Below, one piece after another: positions 44,271 to 54,134 of a stretch of 64,000 nt of DNA. The DNA is taken from NCBI RefSeq assembly GCF_000577815.1, contig NZ_CBYM010000010.1, positions 38,498 to 102,497 on the forward strand. The letters run 5' to 3'. Below the pieces are notes generated by a model. That model worked only from the letters and a program-made list of their open reading frames with translations, was not told where the DNA came from and searched no databases. A program made the translations under genes and the position numbers. This stretch comes from Clostridium saudiense (lineage in GTDB: Bacteria; Bacillota; Clostridia; Clostridiales; Clostridiaceae). Numbering within the stretch: position 1 is the stretch's first letter; each line of letters opens with the position of its first letter.

Positions 44271-45887
44271 ATGAGAAAATTTCCGACTTCGATGATGACA
44301 CAACATCCTGATAATGTAGAACAATACATATCAATCCAACATGAACCAGAAGAGGCAATACAAGGATTAACACCTCAAGAGCAAGGTGGTCTTGGAATTG
44401 ATGAAGTAATGATAGATTTTGAAGGTAAATTAACACCTTATCATCAAACATCACAAATTGCATTAGGTTTAATTGGCAAGGGTATAGTGCCGGGTGAAAA
44501 TGTTAGGATAACACCTAGAATACCAAATGCAAATAAGGAATCAGTATTTAGACAGTTAATGAGTATAATGTCTATAGTTGAAACTAATGCACAGGCTTAT
44601 CAGCTTACAGGGGTACAAGCTATAAGAGAAGTGGTTGTACCAATGGTAGAGACAGGGCAAGAAATAGCTGAATTCCAAGAAAGAGTAAATTCTGTTATTG
44701 AATTAGGAAATAAAAATTATCCAGTAAAATTTGAAGAAAATAGTGTAAGAATAATCCCATTAGTTGAAGATGTTCCTGCATTAGTTAATGTTGATAAAAT
44801 ATTAAATGATTTTTATGAAATTTCAAAGGAAAAAGGATTTAATATAGACTATTTAAGATTTATGATAGCACGTTCAGATACAGCAATGTCTTATGGATTA
44901 ATATCAGGAGTACTTTCTGTTGTAATGGCAATCGATAAGGCATATAAATGGGGAGAAGAACATGGGGTAGAGGTTGCACCTATATTAGGATGTGGATCAT
45001 TACCATTTAGAGGACATTTTACTGGTGAAAATGTTGATAAGATATTAGAAACTTATGCAGGAGTAAGAACTTTTACTTTCCAATCTGCGTTAAGATATGA
45101 TCATGGTGCTGATGAAACTAAAAAGGCTGCAAGAGAGTTAAGAGAAAAGATGGATATGTATAAACCAAGAAGATTCTCTGAAGAAGATATAGCTCTTATG
45201 AAGGAATTCATAGGAATATTATCAAAACACTATTTAACAACATTCTTAAAGGTAATAAATACTGTTTCATTTGTATCTGACTTTATTCCAAAGAATAGAG
45301 ATAGATTAACTAAGGCTAAAACAGGTTTAGAATATAACAGAGAAGTTGCTAACCTTGATAATATAGCTAACTTAGTAAGTAATGAAGAGTTGAAGAAAGA
45401 AATATTAAGTATTGATAATTCTACTGAATATGCGGTACCTAGAGCTATTTCATTTACAGGAGCTATGTATACATTAGGTATGCCGCCAGAGCTTTTAGGA
45501 ATGGGTAGAGGACTTAAGGAAATTAAAGATAAGTTTGGACAAGAAGGTATAGATAAATTAATTGAATTCTATCCTATGTTAAGAGAAGACTTAGGATTTG
45601 CAGCAAGATTTGCTAATGCTGGTGTTAGTAAAAAGATAATAGATGAATCTGCAAGACAAGAATATAAAGAAGATATGAAGTATGTAAATGAGATATTAAA
45701 TCTAGGATTAGATTATGATTTCATGAACGATAATGAATTCTATCATACTCTATTAAAGACAACTAGACCAATAATAATGCATTTAATTGGACTAGAAGAT
45801 GATATAATCCAAAGCAAAACTGAAGAGTTAAAGATTCTTAATGAATGGATTATAAGAATGGGTAAAGTAAGAGGAAGTATTGGATAA
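44271..45887 (+). CDS. ppcA: Phosphoenolpyruvate carboxylase, archaeal type
   Basis: 538 aa, far shorter than the 900-residue bacterial enzyme. The N-terminus [19 protein letters not shown] and the conserved [11 protein letters not shown] and [10 protein letters not shown] segments identify the archaeal-type PEPC family, which occurs in a few clostridia. It adds bicarbonate to PEP to give oxaloacetate, an anaplerotic step. Ribosome binding site AAGGGGG. Single-gene unit with its own terminator. Confidence 0.95.
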   Translation: MRKFPTSMMTQHPDNVEQYISIQHEPEEAIQGLTPQEQGGLGIDEVMIDFEGKLTPYHQTSQIALGLIGKGIVPGENVRITPRIPNANKESVFRQLMSIMSIVETNAQAYQLTGVQAIREVVVPMVETGQEIAEFQERVNSVIELGNKNYPVKFEENSVRIIPLVEDVPALVNVDKILNDFYEISKEKGFNIDYLRFMIARSDTAMSYGLISGVLSVVMAIDKAYKWGEEHGVEVAPILGCGSLPFRGHFTGENVDKILETYAGVRTFTFQSALRYDHGADETKKAARELREKMDMYKPRRFSEEDIALMKEFIGILSKHYLTTFLKVINTVSFVSDFIPKNRDRLTKAKTGLEYNREVANLDNIANLVSNEELKKEILSIDNSTEYAVPRAISFTGAMYTLGMPPELLGMGRGLKEIKDKFGQEGIDKLIEFYPMLREDLGFAARFANAGVSKKIIDESARQEYKEDMKYVNEILNLGLDYDFMNDNEFYHTLLKTTRPIIMHLIGLEDDIIQSKTEELKILNEWIIRMGKVRGSIG

Positions 45888-45902
45888 AATTAATGTTTAA
45901 AA

Positions 45903-45936
45903 TAAAAAAGTCGGTTTTACCGACTTTTTTTATTTT
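45903..45936. terminator. Terminator after ppcA
   Basis: The stem AAAGTCGGT / ACCGACTTT with a TTT-type loop and a T-run on the plus strand. It is also placed to end the convergent thyA-folA transcript. Confidence 0.9.
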
Positions 45937-45948
45937 AGTTGAAGTATT

Positions 45949-46440
45949 TTATTTTCTTATTAAATCAATAAACTGATATTTTAATCCACTTTTTTCACAG
46001 GTATAAATTTCTGATTTAAATTCAATATTAAATTCATTAAAATCTATTTGTGGAAAAGTAGTATCTCCATGGAATGACTTATACACTTTTGTTAAAAATA
46101 TTTTATCCACACTGTGGATAACTTGTTTGTATATCTCTCCTCCACCTATAATAAATGCATGTTCAGGTGAATTTTTATACATGTTAATAACTTGTGAAAA
46201 GCTGTGGATAACTTCTACATTTGCATTATCCACAGAATAATTTTCATCCCTTGTGATAACTAAATGTTTTCTATTAGGCAAAACGCCAGGCAATGATTCA
46301 AAAGTTTTTCTACCCATTATTATTGTGTTTCCAGATGTAATTGCTTTAAATCTTTTTAAGTCTTCTGGTATATGCCATAAAAGCTTGTTATCTCCACCTA
46401 TAACATTGTTTTCAGCTACAGCAACTATTATAGATAGCAT
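45949..46440 (-). CDS. folA: Dihydrofolate reductase
   Basis: 163 aa. LSIIVAVAENNVIGGDNKLLWHIPEDLKRFK, IIMGRKTFESLPGVLP and the NADPH-site HAFIIGGGEIYKQVI are canonical. It reduces dihydrofolate made by ThyA. The start overlaps the thyA stop by one base (TAATG). The gene holds four perfect DnaA boxes (46103-46234). Confidence 0.96.
   Translation of the reverse strand: MLSIIVAVAENNVIGGDNKLLWHIPEDLKRFKAITSGNTIIMGRKTFESLPGVLPNRKHLVITRDENYSVDNANVEVIHSFSQVINMYKNSPEHAFIIGGGEIYKQVIHSVDKIFLTKVYKSFHGDTTFPQIDFNEFNIEFKSEIYTCEKSGLKYQFIDLIRK
46103..46234. promoter_or_regulatory. Four perfect DnaA boxes inside folA
   Basis: TTATCCACA occurs at 46103-46111 and 46226-46234, and TGTGGATAA at 46113-46121 and 46203-46211. 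The first pair forms a 19-base perfect palindrome with one central base. The arrangement is symmetrical (pair, 81-base gap, pair). DnaA binding is inferred from the exact consensus. Confidence 0.6.
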
Positions 46441-47231
46441 TAAACAGATACCTCCATTTTTATTGCAGGATGATATTTATAATCTATAAGTTTTATATCA
46501 TCTGCTGTGAAATCATAGAAGTTAGTTATTTCTGGATTAATCCAAAGCTTTGGAGCTTCATACTCGTCATTAGCTCTAGTTAATTGAAGTTTCATTCCTT
46601 CTACTTGATTTTCGTATATGTGTGCATTATTAATTACATGAGTAAATAAACCAGGTTTAAGTCCAGTTACTTGTGCAATTAAATGAACTAATACAGCATA
46701 TTGTGATGTATTAAATGGTACACCTAATGGTATGTCTCCTGAACGTTGGATAAGCATACAATTTAGTTTGCCATCTGTTACGTCCCACATAGTCATGAAA
46801 CAACATGGTTGTAGAGTCATATGGGGTAGGTCTTCTATATTCCACATAGTCATAAGCATTCTTCTATCCTGAGGATTAGTCTTTAATGTTTCAATAAGCT
46901 TATCAATTTGATGGAATTTAGCTATTTGATAACCATAGCCACGACCAATAGTATTATTTTCATCAACCCATTCATCCCAAATGTGTACATTTTGTTCTTG
47001 TAACTTAGTTACATCATTAGATTGATCTCTATAAATCCATAGCATTTCTTTTACAGCTGTCTTAAATGCAACAAATTTAGTTGTTAGAATAGGAAATTCC
47101 TTTTCCAAATTAAATTGCATCACTTGATGTGGAAGCTTATAAGTTGGCATACCAGTTCTATTATTATCGTAATAGCCATTATTTAAAATATCTTCAACTA
47201 TATTTAAGTATTTTTTGTCATATAAACTCAT
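46440..47231 (-). CDS. thyA: Thymidylate synthase ThyA
   Basis: 263 aa. It methylates dUMP using methylene-tetrahydrofolate. [33 protein letters not shown], the nucleophile Cys143 in [10 protein letters not shown], and [17 protein letters not shown] are present. The C-terminal PAIKMEVSV closes the active site. Co-translated with folA, whose product regenerates the folate consumed. Ribosome binding site AAGGAGG. Confidence 0.97.
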   Translation of the reverse strand: MSLYDKKYLNIVEDILNNGYYDNNRTGMPTYKLPHQVMQFNLEKEFPILTTKFVAFKTAVKEMLWIYRDQSNDVTKLQEQNVHIWDEWVDENNTIGRGYGYQIAKFHQIDKLIETLKTNPQDRRMLMTMWNIEDLPHMTLQPCCFMTMWDVTDGKLNCMLIQRSGDIPLGVPFNTSQYAVLVHLIAQVTGLKPGLFTHVINNAHIYENQVEGMKLQLTRANDEYEAPKLWINPEITNFYDFTADDIKLIDYKYHPAIKMEVSV

Positions 47232-47536
47232 ATAAATACCTCCTTAAATATATAATTACTATTTTACTATAATGAATAGATATAAAACAGAGGGAAAAAA
47301 ATAATAAGTCGATGAAAGTAGCTATTTGTCTAAAAGTTAAAAAAATAACAATAAAATGTAAATAAAATACAAGTGAGTGTTAAAAAAATAACAATAAAAA
47401 GAAATAAAATGCAGGTAAAGAAAATAATATGCATAAAAAAATAATAATTATGCAAAAGTTGCAAAGGGGTGTCTTTCGTGGAAATACATGTTGAACTTGC
47501 AAATTAAAAGTAAAACTTTAGAAACAGGGAAAAATC
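47232..47536. other. Intergenic region with a 21-base direct repeat
   Basis: No gene seen. An identical 21-base tract beginning GTTAAAAAAATAACAATAAA occurs at 47336-47356 and 47379-47399. A slightly G/C-richer stretch (47455-47500) has no supported frame. It separates divergent thyA and dnaX. Confidence 0.5.
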
Positions 47537-47565
47537 TTTAACTATTAATAGAATTTGGTTATAAT
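47537..47565 (+). promoter_or_regulatory. Probable dnaX promoter
   Basis: TTTAAC (47537-47542) and a consensus TATAAT (47560-47565) are separated by 17 bases. The leader to the dnaX start would be about 150 bases and contains TTTGATGATTAAGC and GCTAATCAAA, which can pair. Confidence 0.6.
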
Positions 47566-47724
47566 AATTAAAGGAAACTCAACTTTATTTGATGATTAAG
47601 CACAGGTTAAGTAACTTTTGCTAATCAAATCTGAGGCTTGGAGTATCAATTAACCTAGATTAACTAAATTGAAATTTATAATATAACTTAATAGATAAAT
47701 ACAGCAAAGAAAGAGGTGATTGTA

Positions 47725-49353
47725 TTGGCATATACAGCTTTATATAGGGAATGGAGACCCAAAACTTTTAATGATGTCGTAGGTCAGGAACATATTACAA
47801 CAACATTGAAGAATCAGATATTAAATCATAGAATTGCTCATGCATATTTGTTTTGTGGAACAAGAGGAACAGGTAAGACTTCTACAGCAAAAGTTTTTGC
47901 AAAAGCTCTTAATTGTCTTAATTTACAAGATGGAGAGCCTTGCAATGAATGTGAAATGTGCAGAAAAATAAATGAAGGTTTAGCAATAGATGTTACAGAA
48001 TTAGATGCTGCTTCAAATAATGGTGTTGATAAAATTAGAGATATTATTGATGATGTTAAATATCCACCACAAGAAGCAAAATATAAGGTTTATATAATGG
48101 ACGAGGTACATATGTTATCCGCTGGTGCTGTTAATGCTTTTTTAAAGACATTAGAAGAACCACCTAATAATGTTATATTTATTTTAGCAACAACAGATCC
48201 TCAAAAGCTTCCTATTACTATTCTTTCAAGATGTCAAAGATTTGATTTTAAAAGAATAAATAACAACGAAATAACAGCAAGGCTTAGAAAAATAGTAGAT
48301 GATCAAAATGTTCTTGCTGATGAAAGAAGTTTAAATTTAATTGCAAGAGTTTCTGATGGAGCAATGAGAGATTCATTAAGTATCTTAGATCAAGCAATTT
48401 CAATGGGAAATGGTAATGTAGATTATAATACAGTAGTTAGTATGCTAGGATTGGTTACAAATGAACATTTATTTAATTTAACTAATGCAGTAATACAAAG
48501 AAGTGTAGAAAAAAGTATAGGAATAATAGAAGATGTTATTTATTCTGGTAAGGATATATATTTATTTATAAAAGATTTAATTACTCATTATAGAAATTTA
48601 CTTATGGCTAAGGTAACTAATAATCCTGAAGAAGTACTTGATATGTCGGAAGAAAATATTGCTTTAATAAAAGAGCAAAGTGCTAGATTAAGAGCTGAAG
48701 AAATAATGAGGTGTATAAGAATACTTCAAGAGGCAGAAAATAATGCTAAGTTAAGTAAACAAGCAAGGTTATATTGTGAGTTAGCTATAATTAAAATGTG
48801 TAAAATAGAATATGATACATCTAGTGAAGTTATGTTAACTAGATTAAATAAACTAGAAGAAAATTTAAAGAATGGTAGCATAAAGGTTGCTACAGTAGAG
48901 TCTCAAAATAATAATATTAATGCAGTAAAGAAAAGTATTAATAATGTAGAAAGTAAGAAGCCTACTCAAACTCAACATATTGAAGAAACTTTAAGTGGAA
49001 ATTCAGATTCTAGGATTACAATAAATGATGTTCAAAAAGCATGGAGAGATATATTAGAAGCTTTCAAGGCAAGAAGAGCCATGGTTATTAGTTCATTAAT
49101 TCAGATTGGAAAGCCAATAGCTTGTGCAAATGGAATAGTTACAGTTCAATTTGAAAAGCAATATCAATTTAGTAGAGATAGATTAAGTGAAAGTAAAAAT
49201 AAACCTATTATTAATGAAGTTTTCTCTGAAATATTACAAGAAAATATTAAAGTAAATTTTGTAGTTGAAGAAGATAATAAAGGTAGTAAAAGTACAGAGG
49301 ATATTTTAAGAGAAAAAATTGGCGATGATTTTATAGATTTTATAGATGAATAA
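47725..49353 (+). CDS. dnaX: DNA polymerase III subunit gamma/tau DnaX
   Basis: 542 aa. AYTALYREWRPKTFNDVVGQ begins the clamp-loader ATPase. Walker A GTRGTGKT, the zinc module CNECEMC (with a further Cys before it), Walker B IMDEVHML, sensor ATTDPQ and SRC arginine finger follow. Domain III lies at about 240-360; the tail to 542 is tau-like but short. TTG 47725 is the start: it gives the family N-terminus and follows AAGAGGTG; GTG 47716 lies in that site. The block dnaX-ybaB-recR is conserved. Confidence 0.96.
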   Translation: MAYTALYREWRPKTFNDVVGQEHITTTLKNQILNHRIAHAYLFCGTRGTGKTSTAKVFAKALNCLNLQDGEPCNECEMCRKINEGLAIDVTELDAASNNGVDKIRDIIDDVKYPPQEAKYKVYIMDEVHMLSAGAVNAFLKTLEEPPNNVIFILATTDPQKLPITILSRCQRFDFKRINNNEITARLRKIVDDQNVLADERSLNLIARVSDGAMRDSLSILDQAISMGNGNVDYNTVVSMLGLVTNEHLFNLTNAVIQRSVEKSIGIIEDVIYSGKDIYLFIKDLITHYRNLLMAKVTNNPEEVLDMSEENIALIKEQSARLRAEEIMRCIRILQEAENNAKLSKQARLYCELAIIKMCKIEYDTSSEVMLTRLNKLEENLKNGSIKVATVESQNNNINAVKKSINNVESKKPTQTQHIEETLSGNSDSRITINDVQKAWRDILEAFKARRAMVISSLIQIGKPIACANGIVTVQFEKQYQFSRDRLSESKNKPIINEVFSEILQENIKVNFVVEEDNKGSKSTEDILREKIGDDFIDFIDE

Positions 49354-49441
49354 AAAGTATAGAATCACTTTATTCTAGTAAATATTAAAAAAATACTATA
49401 TAATAAAAAATAGATTTTATTTGTTTTAAGGAGGATATTTT

Positions 49442-49786
49442 ATGGCAAGAGGTGGATTCCCTGGAGGTTTTGGGGGAGGAAATATGAATAACTTAATGAA
49501 GCAAGCACAAAAGCTTCAAAGAGATATGGAACAAGCACAAAAGGAACTTGAAACTAAAGAGTTTGAATCTTCAGTTGGTGGCGGTGCTGTTGTAGTAAAA
49601 GTAAATGGTAAAAAAGAAGTTTTAGCTATAAATATAAAAGAAGAAGTTGTAGATCCAGATGATGTTGAAATGTTAGAAGATTTAGTGCTAAGTGCAGTTA
49701 ACGAAGCATTAAAGAAGGCTGACGAAGAAACTTCAAATAAAATGGGTAAATTAACTGGTGGATTAAATATACCAGGAATGTTTTAA
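49442..49786 (+). CDS. YbaB/EbfC nucleoid-associated protein
   Basis: 114 aa. Gly-rich N-terminus ([35 protein letters not shown] is the helical arm), then [48 protein letters not shown]-binding dimer found between dnaX and recR in most bacteria. Ribosome binding site AAGGAGG. Confidence 0.95.
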   Translation: MARGGFPGGFGGGNMNNLMKQAQKLQRDMEQAQKELETKEFESSVGGGAVVVKVNGKKEVLAINIKEEVVDPDDVEMLEDLVLSAVNEALKKADEETSNKMGKLTGGLNIPGMF

Positions 49787-49840
49787 TTGATAATGGGCTG
49801 TTGAAAGACAGCCTTTTATTAATGGAAAAGGAGTGTAATT

Positions 49841-50437
49841 ATGGATTTTTATCCGGTTGCTATAGAGAAATTAATTGAGGAATTTGCAAAATTGCCAAGC
49901 ATTGGTCAAAAAACAGCACAAAGACTTACATTGCATATTTTAAATTTGCCAGAAGATGAAGTTAAGGAATTTGCTTCAGCCTTAGTAAAGGCAAGAGGTA
50001 CTATTAAGTATTGTTCTGTATGTGGAAACTTTACAGATAAAGACCCTTGTGCGATATGTGGAAATCCAAATAGAGATAAAAATGTAATTTGTGTTGTAGA
50101 ACAACCAAAAGATATAATGACTATGGAAAAGGTTAAAGAATTTAATGGAGTATATCATGTGCTTCATGGAAACCTTTCTCCTATGCAAGGAAGAGGACCT
50201 CAAGATATAAAAATAAGAGAGCTTGTTGCAAGAATGAGTGCAGATATTAAAGAAGTAATAATTGCTACTAATCCTAATGTAGAGGGAGAAGCAACAGCAA
50301 TGTATATATCTAGAATACTTAAACCGTTAGAAGTTAAAGTAACTAGAATTGCTTCAGGACTTCCGGTTGGTGGAGATTTAGAATATGCTGATGAAGTAAC
50401 ACTTTCTAAAGCTCTTGAAGGAAGAAAAGAAATTTAA
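49841..50437 (+). CDS. recR: Recombination protein RecR
   Basis: 198 aa. Helix-hairpin-helix [12 protein letters not shown] (about 15-26), zinc finger [18 protein letters not shown] (about 54-71) and Toprim [12 protein letters not shown], with a C-terminal [20 protein letters not shown]. With RecF and RecO it loads RecA on gapped DNA. Fourth in the conserved block. Confidence 0.97.
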   Translation: MDFYPVAIEKLIEEFAKLPSIGQKTAQRLTLHILNLPEDEVKEFASALVKARGTIKYCSVCGNFTDKDPCAICGNPNRDKNVICVVEQPKDIMTMEKVKEFNGVYHVLHGNLSPMQGRGPQDIKIRELVARMSADIKEVIIATNPNVEGEATAMYISRILKPLEVKVTRIASGLPVGGDLEYADEVTLSKALEGRKEI

Positions 50438-50445
50438 TCAGTAAC

Positions 50446-50566
50446 AAGTTCAAGTGACAAATTAAGGGGTAAACTCCCTAAGGAGTTTCTAATATAAATA
50501 AAGTCAGCTTAAGGCTGACTTTATTTATCAACTTGCAACTTATCACTTGTCACTCTCTAATCTTGT
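50446..50566. repeat. Dispersed palindromic repeat with terminator core
   Basis: The outer arms (AAGTTCAAGTGACAAATTA at left; CAACTTATCACTTGTCACT at right) are imperfectly inverted. Inside lie AAACTCC / GGAGTTT and AAAGTCAGC / GCTGACTTT, the latter with T-rich flank, so it can terminate recR transcription. The AAACTCC-GGAGTTT hairpin is shared with the repeat at 58341. It lies between convergent recR and degV. Confidence 0.6.
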
Positions 50567-50589
50567 CATTTAGCAATTCTATTACTATC

Positions 50590-51438
50590 TTAGTAGTGGT
50601 ATGCTACACCAATGCTACCTGGACCAACATGTAATCCAATTATAGGACCTATCGATTGAATTTTTATATTAGAAATTCCTAATTTATCTTGTAGTTTATT
50701 GGCTAATTCTTGGCCTTCTGATTCACAATTTATATGATGGACTATTAAGCCTTTTATTGGTGATTTTAAATTCTGTTCCATAACTGTATCTATTATTTTA
50801 TCTATGGCTTTTTTCTTTGTTCTAACTTTAGTAAGTACAGTAGTTTTACCATCAGTAACTGTTAAAATAGGTTTTATTTGAAGTAGTGATCCAAATAAAG
50901 CAGCTGCACCACCTATTCTTCCACCCTTTTTTAAATAATCTAATGTATCAGGAACAAATATAAATTTACTATTTTCAATAACACTTTTAGCTATAGAAAC
51001 AACTTCATCTAATGACTTGTTATCAGCAGCTGCTTTAGCAGCTTCTAATATGGCATATCCTGCTTGCATACAATTGCTTCTAGAATCTAACATTACTATA
51101 TTAGCATTAGGATATTTTTCTAAAATCATTTCTTTAACTAAATTTGATGTTGAAAAAGTACCGCTCATATCAGAAGATAAGAATATTCCTACTATGTCAT
51201 GACCCTCTTTAACTTGAGATTCTATTGCTTTATAAAAATCATCAATACTTGGTTGAGAAGAGGTAGGAATTGATGGTGATTTAGACATTTCTTTATAAAA
51301 CCAATCATTTTCTAAATCTGTTTCTCTATAACTTTTCCCATTTAATAAAACATTAAGTGAAACTATAGAAACATTATATTTATCTATGTATTCTTTTGGT
51401 AAATAACAAGTGCTATCAGCTATTATTCTTATACTCAA
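50590..51438 (-). CDS. DegV-family fatty-acid-binding protein
   Basis: 282 aa. SIRIIADSTCYLPKEY, TSQPSIDDFY, GIFLSSDMSGTFS, MLDSRSNCMQAGYAI and VPDTLDYLKKGGRIGGAAALFGSLLQIKPIL are characteristic. DegV/FakB proteins bind a fatty acid and present it to a kinase (FakA) for phosphorylation and phospholipid synthesis; no fakA is in this window. TTG 51438 is the start, just after GGAGGTG; the longer start at 51453 overlaps that site. It lies on the opposite strand and splits the recR-yaaL-bofA order. Confidence 0.93.
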   Translation of the reverse strand: MSIRIIADSTCYLPKEYIDKYNVSIVSLNVLLNGKSYRETDLENDWFYKEMSKSPSIPTSSQPSIDDFYKAIESQVKEGHDIVGIFLSSDMSGTFSTSNLVKEMILEKYPNANIVMLDSRSNCMQAGYAILEAAKAAADNKSLDEVVSIAKSVIENSKFIFVPDTLDYLKKGGRIGGAAALFGSLLQIKPILTVTDGKTTVLTKVRTKKKAIDKIIDTVMEQNLKSPIKGLIVHHINCESEGQELANKLQDKLGISNIKIQSIGPIIGLHVGPGSIGVAYHY

Positions 51439-51687
51439 AAAAAACACCTCCAATATTAATTGACATATTTAAAATATTATACCAAAGTATTGAAATTAAG
51501 TACAGAAAATATAATGTTAACAAATATAATTCAAAATTTTATATTTTGTTAATTGAACTTACTCAGCGACTGAAAGGAGTCGAGTTTCCTTATAATATTA
51601 TAAAAATAGAATATAAGAATGGTTTAAATTGAATAATATAGTAAAAAGTGGATAGTATCTAAAATAAATGTTTTTAGGAGGGGCAGA

Positions 51688-51963
51688 ATGAGTATAAAAA
51701 ATATTTTAAATTTTATTTTAGTACACTATAAGGATGACGATACCATTGATAATAAAATATTAAATGAAATGCATGAAGCTATAATTGAGCTTGAAGTAGC
51801 AGAAGCTATGTTTAATTCAGTAAACGATCCAAAACTTATAGAGGCAGCTATTTATAGAGAAGAAGCAGCAAAAAAGAAAGTAGACTATATATTATCAGTT
51901 GCAAAAGAGCAATATTCAAATATAAGAAAAGAAGCTGAAGCTAAAGAGGAAATGGAAATATAA
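51688..51963 (+). CDS. yaaL: YaaL-like DUF2508 protein
   Basis: 91 aa, helical, acidic C-terminus. Its place directly before bofA and after recR, length and helical pattern (IIELEVAEAMFNSVNDPKLIEAAIYREEAAKKKVDYILSVAK split over 35-75) match YaaL/DUF2508. Function unknown. AGGAGGGG before ATG. Confidence 0.8.
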   Translation: MSIKNILNFILVHYKDDDTIDNKILNEMHEAIIELEVAEAMFNSVNDPKLIEAAIYREEAAKKKVDYILSVAKEQYSNIRKEAEAKEEMEI

Positions 51964-52042
51964 AGAATATTGTTATATAATATAAAAAAATATAATACTA
52001 TATTATAGTAGTTATTTTATATTATATAGGGGGAATTAGTAG

Positions 52043-52291
52043 ATGAACATAGAGATGGTTATATATGCTTTAGTTGGATTAGCTTTATTATACTTAATAA
52101 TTAAGCTATTAAAATGGCCAATAAAGTTATTAATAAATGGAATTATAGGTATAGTTTTATTATATGTTGCTAATTTTATTGGCGAATATTTAAATTTCTA
52201 TATTACCATTAATCCAATAACAGCACTTATTGCTGGCTTTTTAGGAATTCCAGGAGTAATATTCTTAGTAATTTTTCAAATGTTTTTTTAA
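52043..52291 (+). CDS. bofA: Pro-sigma-K processing inhibitor BofA
   Basis: 82 aa with two to three membrane helices. KWPIKLLINGIIGIVLLYVANFIG and the C-terminal NPITALIAGFLGIPGVIFLVI match BofA, which in Bacillus holds the SpoIVFB protease inactive until the forespore signals. Its presence marks the organism as an endospore former. It lies 79 bases after yaaL, in conserved order. Confidence 0.93.
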   Translation: MNIEMVIYALVGLALLYLIIKLLKWPIKLLINGIIGIVLLYVANFIGEYLNFYITINPITALIAGFLGIPGVIFLVIFQMFF

Positions 52292-52687
52292 ATAGAAATA
52301 GGGGATCTTCAGTGGATGAAGATTCCCTAAGTTTATATAGACGGGAGTTAGAAGATTTTCTAAATTGCCGTAAGCGAAAAGCTTCTGCATAATACATAGT
52401 ATTAAGATTTATTAAAAAGTGTTACAGTTATTTTAAAATAAAAAATAAATCAGGGTGTAAGCACTACATCCGCTTACACCCTTTTCTATATAAATAGTAC
52501 ATTAAAATAAATAATGTACCGTCTACAATAATACTTTACCCACTTAACATATAAATATGTATGTAAATTGTTGTTAAATCGCTTTTATAAGTATATAATT
52601 TTCTAATATATAATTAAAAATAAATAAATGAATTTTATTTATTTTGTATATTAAAAATCATAGTTATAACTTAAGGGAGGTTTCACT
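52292..52687. other. Intergenic region after bofA
   Basis: A first hairpin (GGGGATCTTCA / TGAAGATTCCC at 52302-52328) directly after bofA and a terminator at 52453 are visible. A small TGTACC-type hairpin lies at about 52498-52520. No gene is supported in the remainder. Confidence 0.5.
52453..52487 (+). terminator. Terminator
   Basis: The stem GGGTGTAAGC / GCTTACACCC with a 9-base loop, then TTTTCT. Confidence 0.85.
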
Positions 52688-52876
52688 ATGCCAGCAGGAA
52701 ATGGAGTAAATTGTAGATATTGTCCTGAGTTTGATAAAGGTAGATGTGATGGAACTGATACAGGATGTTTATGTTACAAATGTCCAAGACATTTAGGTCA
52801 ATGTAAATGTGTTAAATATTGTAGAGAAACAGAATCTATATTAATTTTTGATGATGAGGAAAATAGGAGCTATTAA
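52688..52876 (+). CDS. Cys-rich small protein, 62 aa
   Basis: Nine Cys in residues 9-45, spaced C-x2-C, C, C-x-C-x2-C, C-x-C-x3-C, with His35. The pattern suggests one or two zinc or Fe-S sites rather than disulfides, since there is no signal peptide. The last 15 residues are acidic. No named family is recognised. GGGAGG lies before ATG and a terminator overlaps the stop, which supports a genuine single-gene transcript. Confidence 0.75.
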   Translation: MPAGNGVNCRYCPEFDKGRCDGTDTGCLCYKCPRHLGQCKCVKYCRETESILIFDDEENRSY

Positions 52877-52897
52877 GAGTAGCTCCTATTTTTTTAT
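52861..52897 (+). terminator. Terminator overlapping the Cys-rich gene end
   Basis: The stem AAATAGGAGCTA / TAGCTCCTATTT includes the stop codon in its loop, followed by TTTTT. Confidence 0.85.
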
Positions 52898-53123
52898 GAT
52901 TATTATTCAAGAAATATAATCACAAAATTAATGTAAATAAAATATGATAAAAAATAAGAAGTGGTATTATAAATTAAGTCAAATTGATTATATGAAATGC
53001 AAAAAAATATTAAAACTTAAAAAAATAGCAAAAAACATTAAGGATATAGTTGTATAAAATGTAAGAAAGTAGTAAAATATCAAAAAGCAATAAATAAAAA
53101 TATAATATTTGGGGGCAAGAAAA

Positions 53124-54071
53124 ATGATTAGAATATTAACAAACGACGGGTTGCAACAAGGGGCGGTTGACAAGCTAGTTTCAATGGGATTTAAAGTTGT
53201 TAATACACACTATGATAAGGATGTATTAGGTGAGGTTTTAAAAGATTTCGATGTATTAGTAATAAGGTCTGCAACTAAGATAACAGCAGATATACTTGAT
53301 GCTGAAGAAGGGGGAAAGCTTAAATTAATTATTAGAGCTGGTGTGGGGATAGATAACATTGATGTAAACTATGCTACAGAAAAAGGTATAATAGTTAAGA
53401 ATACACCTAATGCAAGTTCAGATTCTGTTGCAGAGTTAGCTATTGGGCATATGTTTGCAGTAGCTAGATTCTTAGGAGTATCAAATTACACTATGAGAAA
53501 TGGACAATGGAATAAGAAAAAATATGAGGGGATTGAATTAGGTGCTAAAACTCTTGGAATTATAGGTATGGGTAGAATCGGTAGAGCATTAGCCACTAAA
53601 GCTACTGCATTGGGGATGAATGTTGTTTACAATGACATATTTGGAAAACAAAATAATCTTTCATATGATTTTCTAGAATTTGATGACTTATTAAAGAAAT
53701 CAGATTTTATTTCATTACATGTTCCTTATGACAAAAATAAGGGATCTTTAATAGGTAAAAATGAAATTGAAAAAATGAAGGATGGAGTATATTTAATTAA
53801 TTGCTCTAGAGGTAAGGTTGTTGATGAAAAAGCATTATTAGATGCATTAAATGTTGGAAAAGTAGCTGGGGCAGGAATTGATGTTTTTGAGGAAGAACCA
53901 ACCAATAATAAAGAGTTAGTAAATCATCCTAATGTTAGTGTTACACCACATATTGGTGCGGCAACAAAGGAAGCTCAAAATAGAATTGGTGAAGAAGTAG
54001 TAACAACCATAGCTAATTATTTTGAGCAAGAGGTTTCTTCTATTGCAGCTAAAACTATAGAATCTGTGTAA
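53124..54071 (+). CDS. serA: D-3-phosphoglycerate dehydrogenase SerA (short form)
   Basis: 315 aa. Rossmann motif GIIGMGRIGRA, catalytic Arg in INCSRGKVVDEKAL, Glu in FEEEP and His in TPHIGAAT. It oxidises 3-phosphoglycerate to phosphohydroxypyruvate with NAD. It lacks the C-terminal ACT domain, so serine feedback of the usual type is not expected. ATG 53124 follows GGGGG; TTG 53109 lies in that site. Followed by DUF1015 and serC in the same direction. Confidence 0.94.
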   Translation: MIRILTNDGLQQGAVDKLVSMGFKVVNTHYDKDVLGEVLKDFDVLVIRSATKITADILDAEEGGKLKLIIRAGVGIDNIDVNYATEKGIIVKNTPNASSDSVAELAIGHMFAVARFLGVSNYTMRNGQWNKKKYEGIELGAKTLGIIGMGRIGRALATKATALGMNVVYNDIFGKQNNLSYDFLEFDDLLKKSDFISLHVPYDKNKGSLIGKNEIEKMKDGVYLINCSRGKVVDEKALLDALNVGKVAGAGIDVFEEEPTNNKELVNHPNVSVTPHIGAATKEAQNRIGEEVVTTIANYFEQEVSSIAAKTIESV

Positions 54072-54134
54072 TTTATATTATTAGATTGAATATAAGTAAT
54101 AGTTAATTGAGGGCAAGTTTAAGGAGGATAACCA

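Noticed and set aside
52877..53123. T-box or riboswitch before serA
   Set aside because: No T-box sequence, no specifier-type stem and no leader terminator seen.
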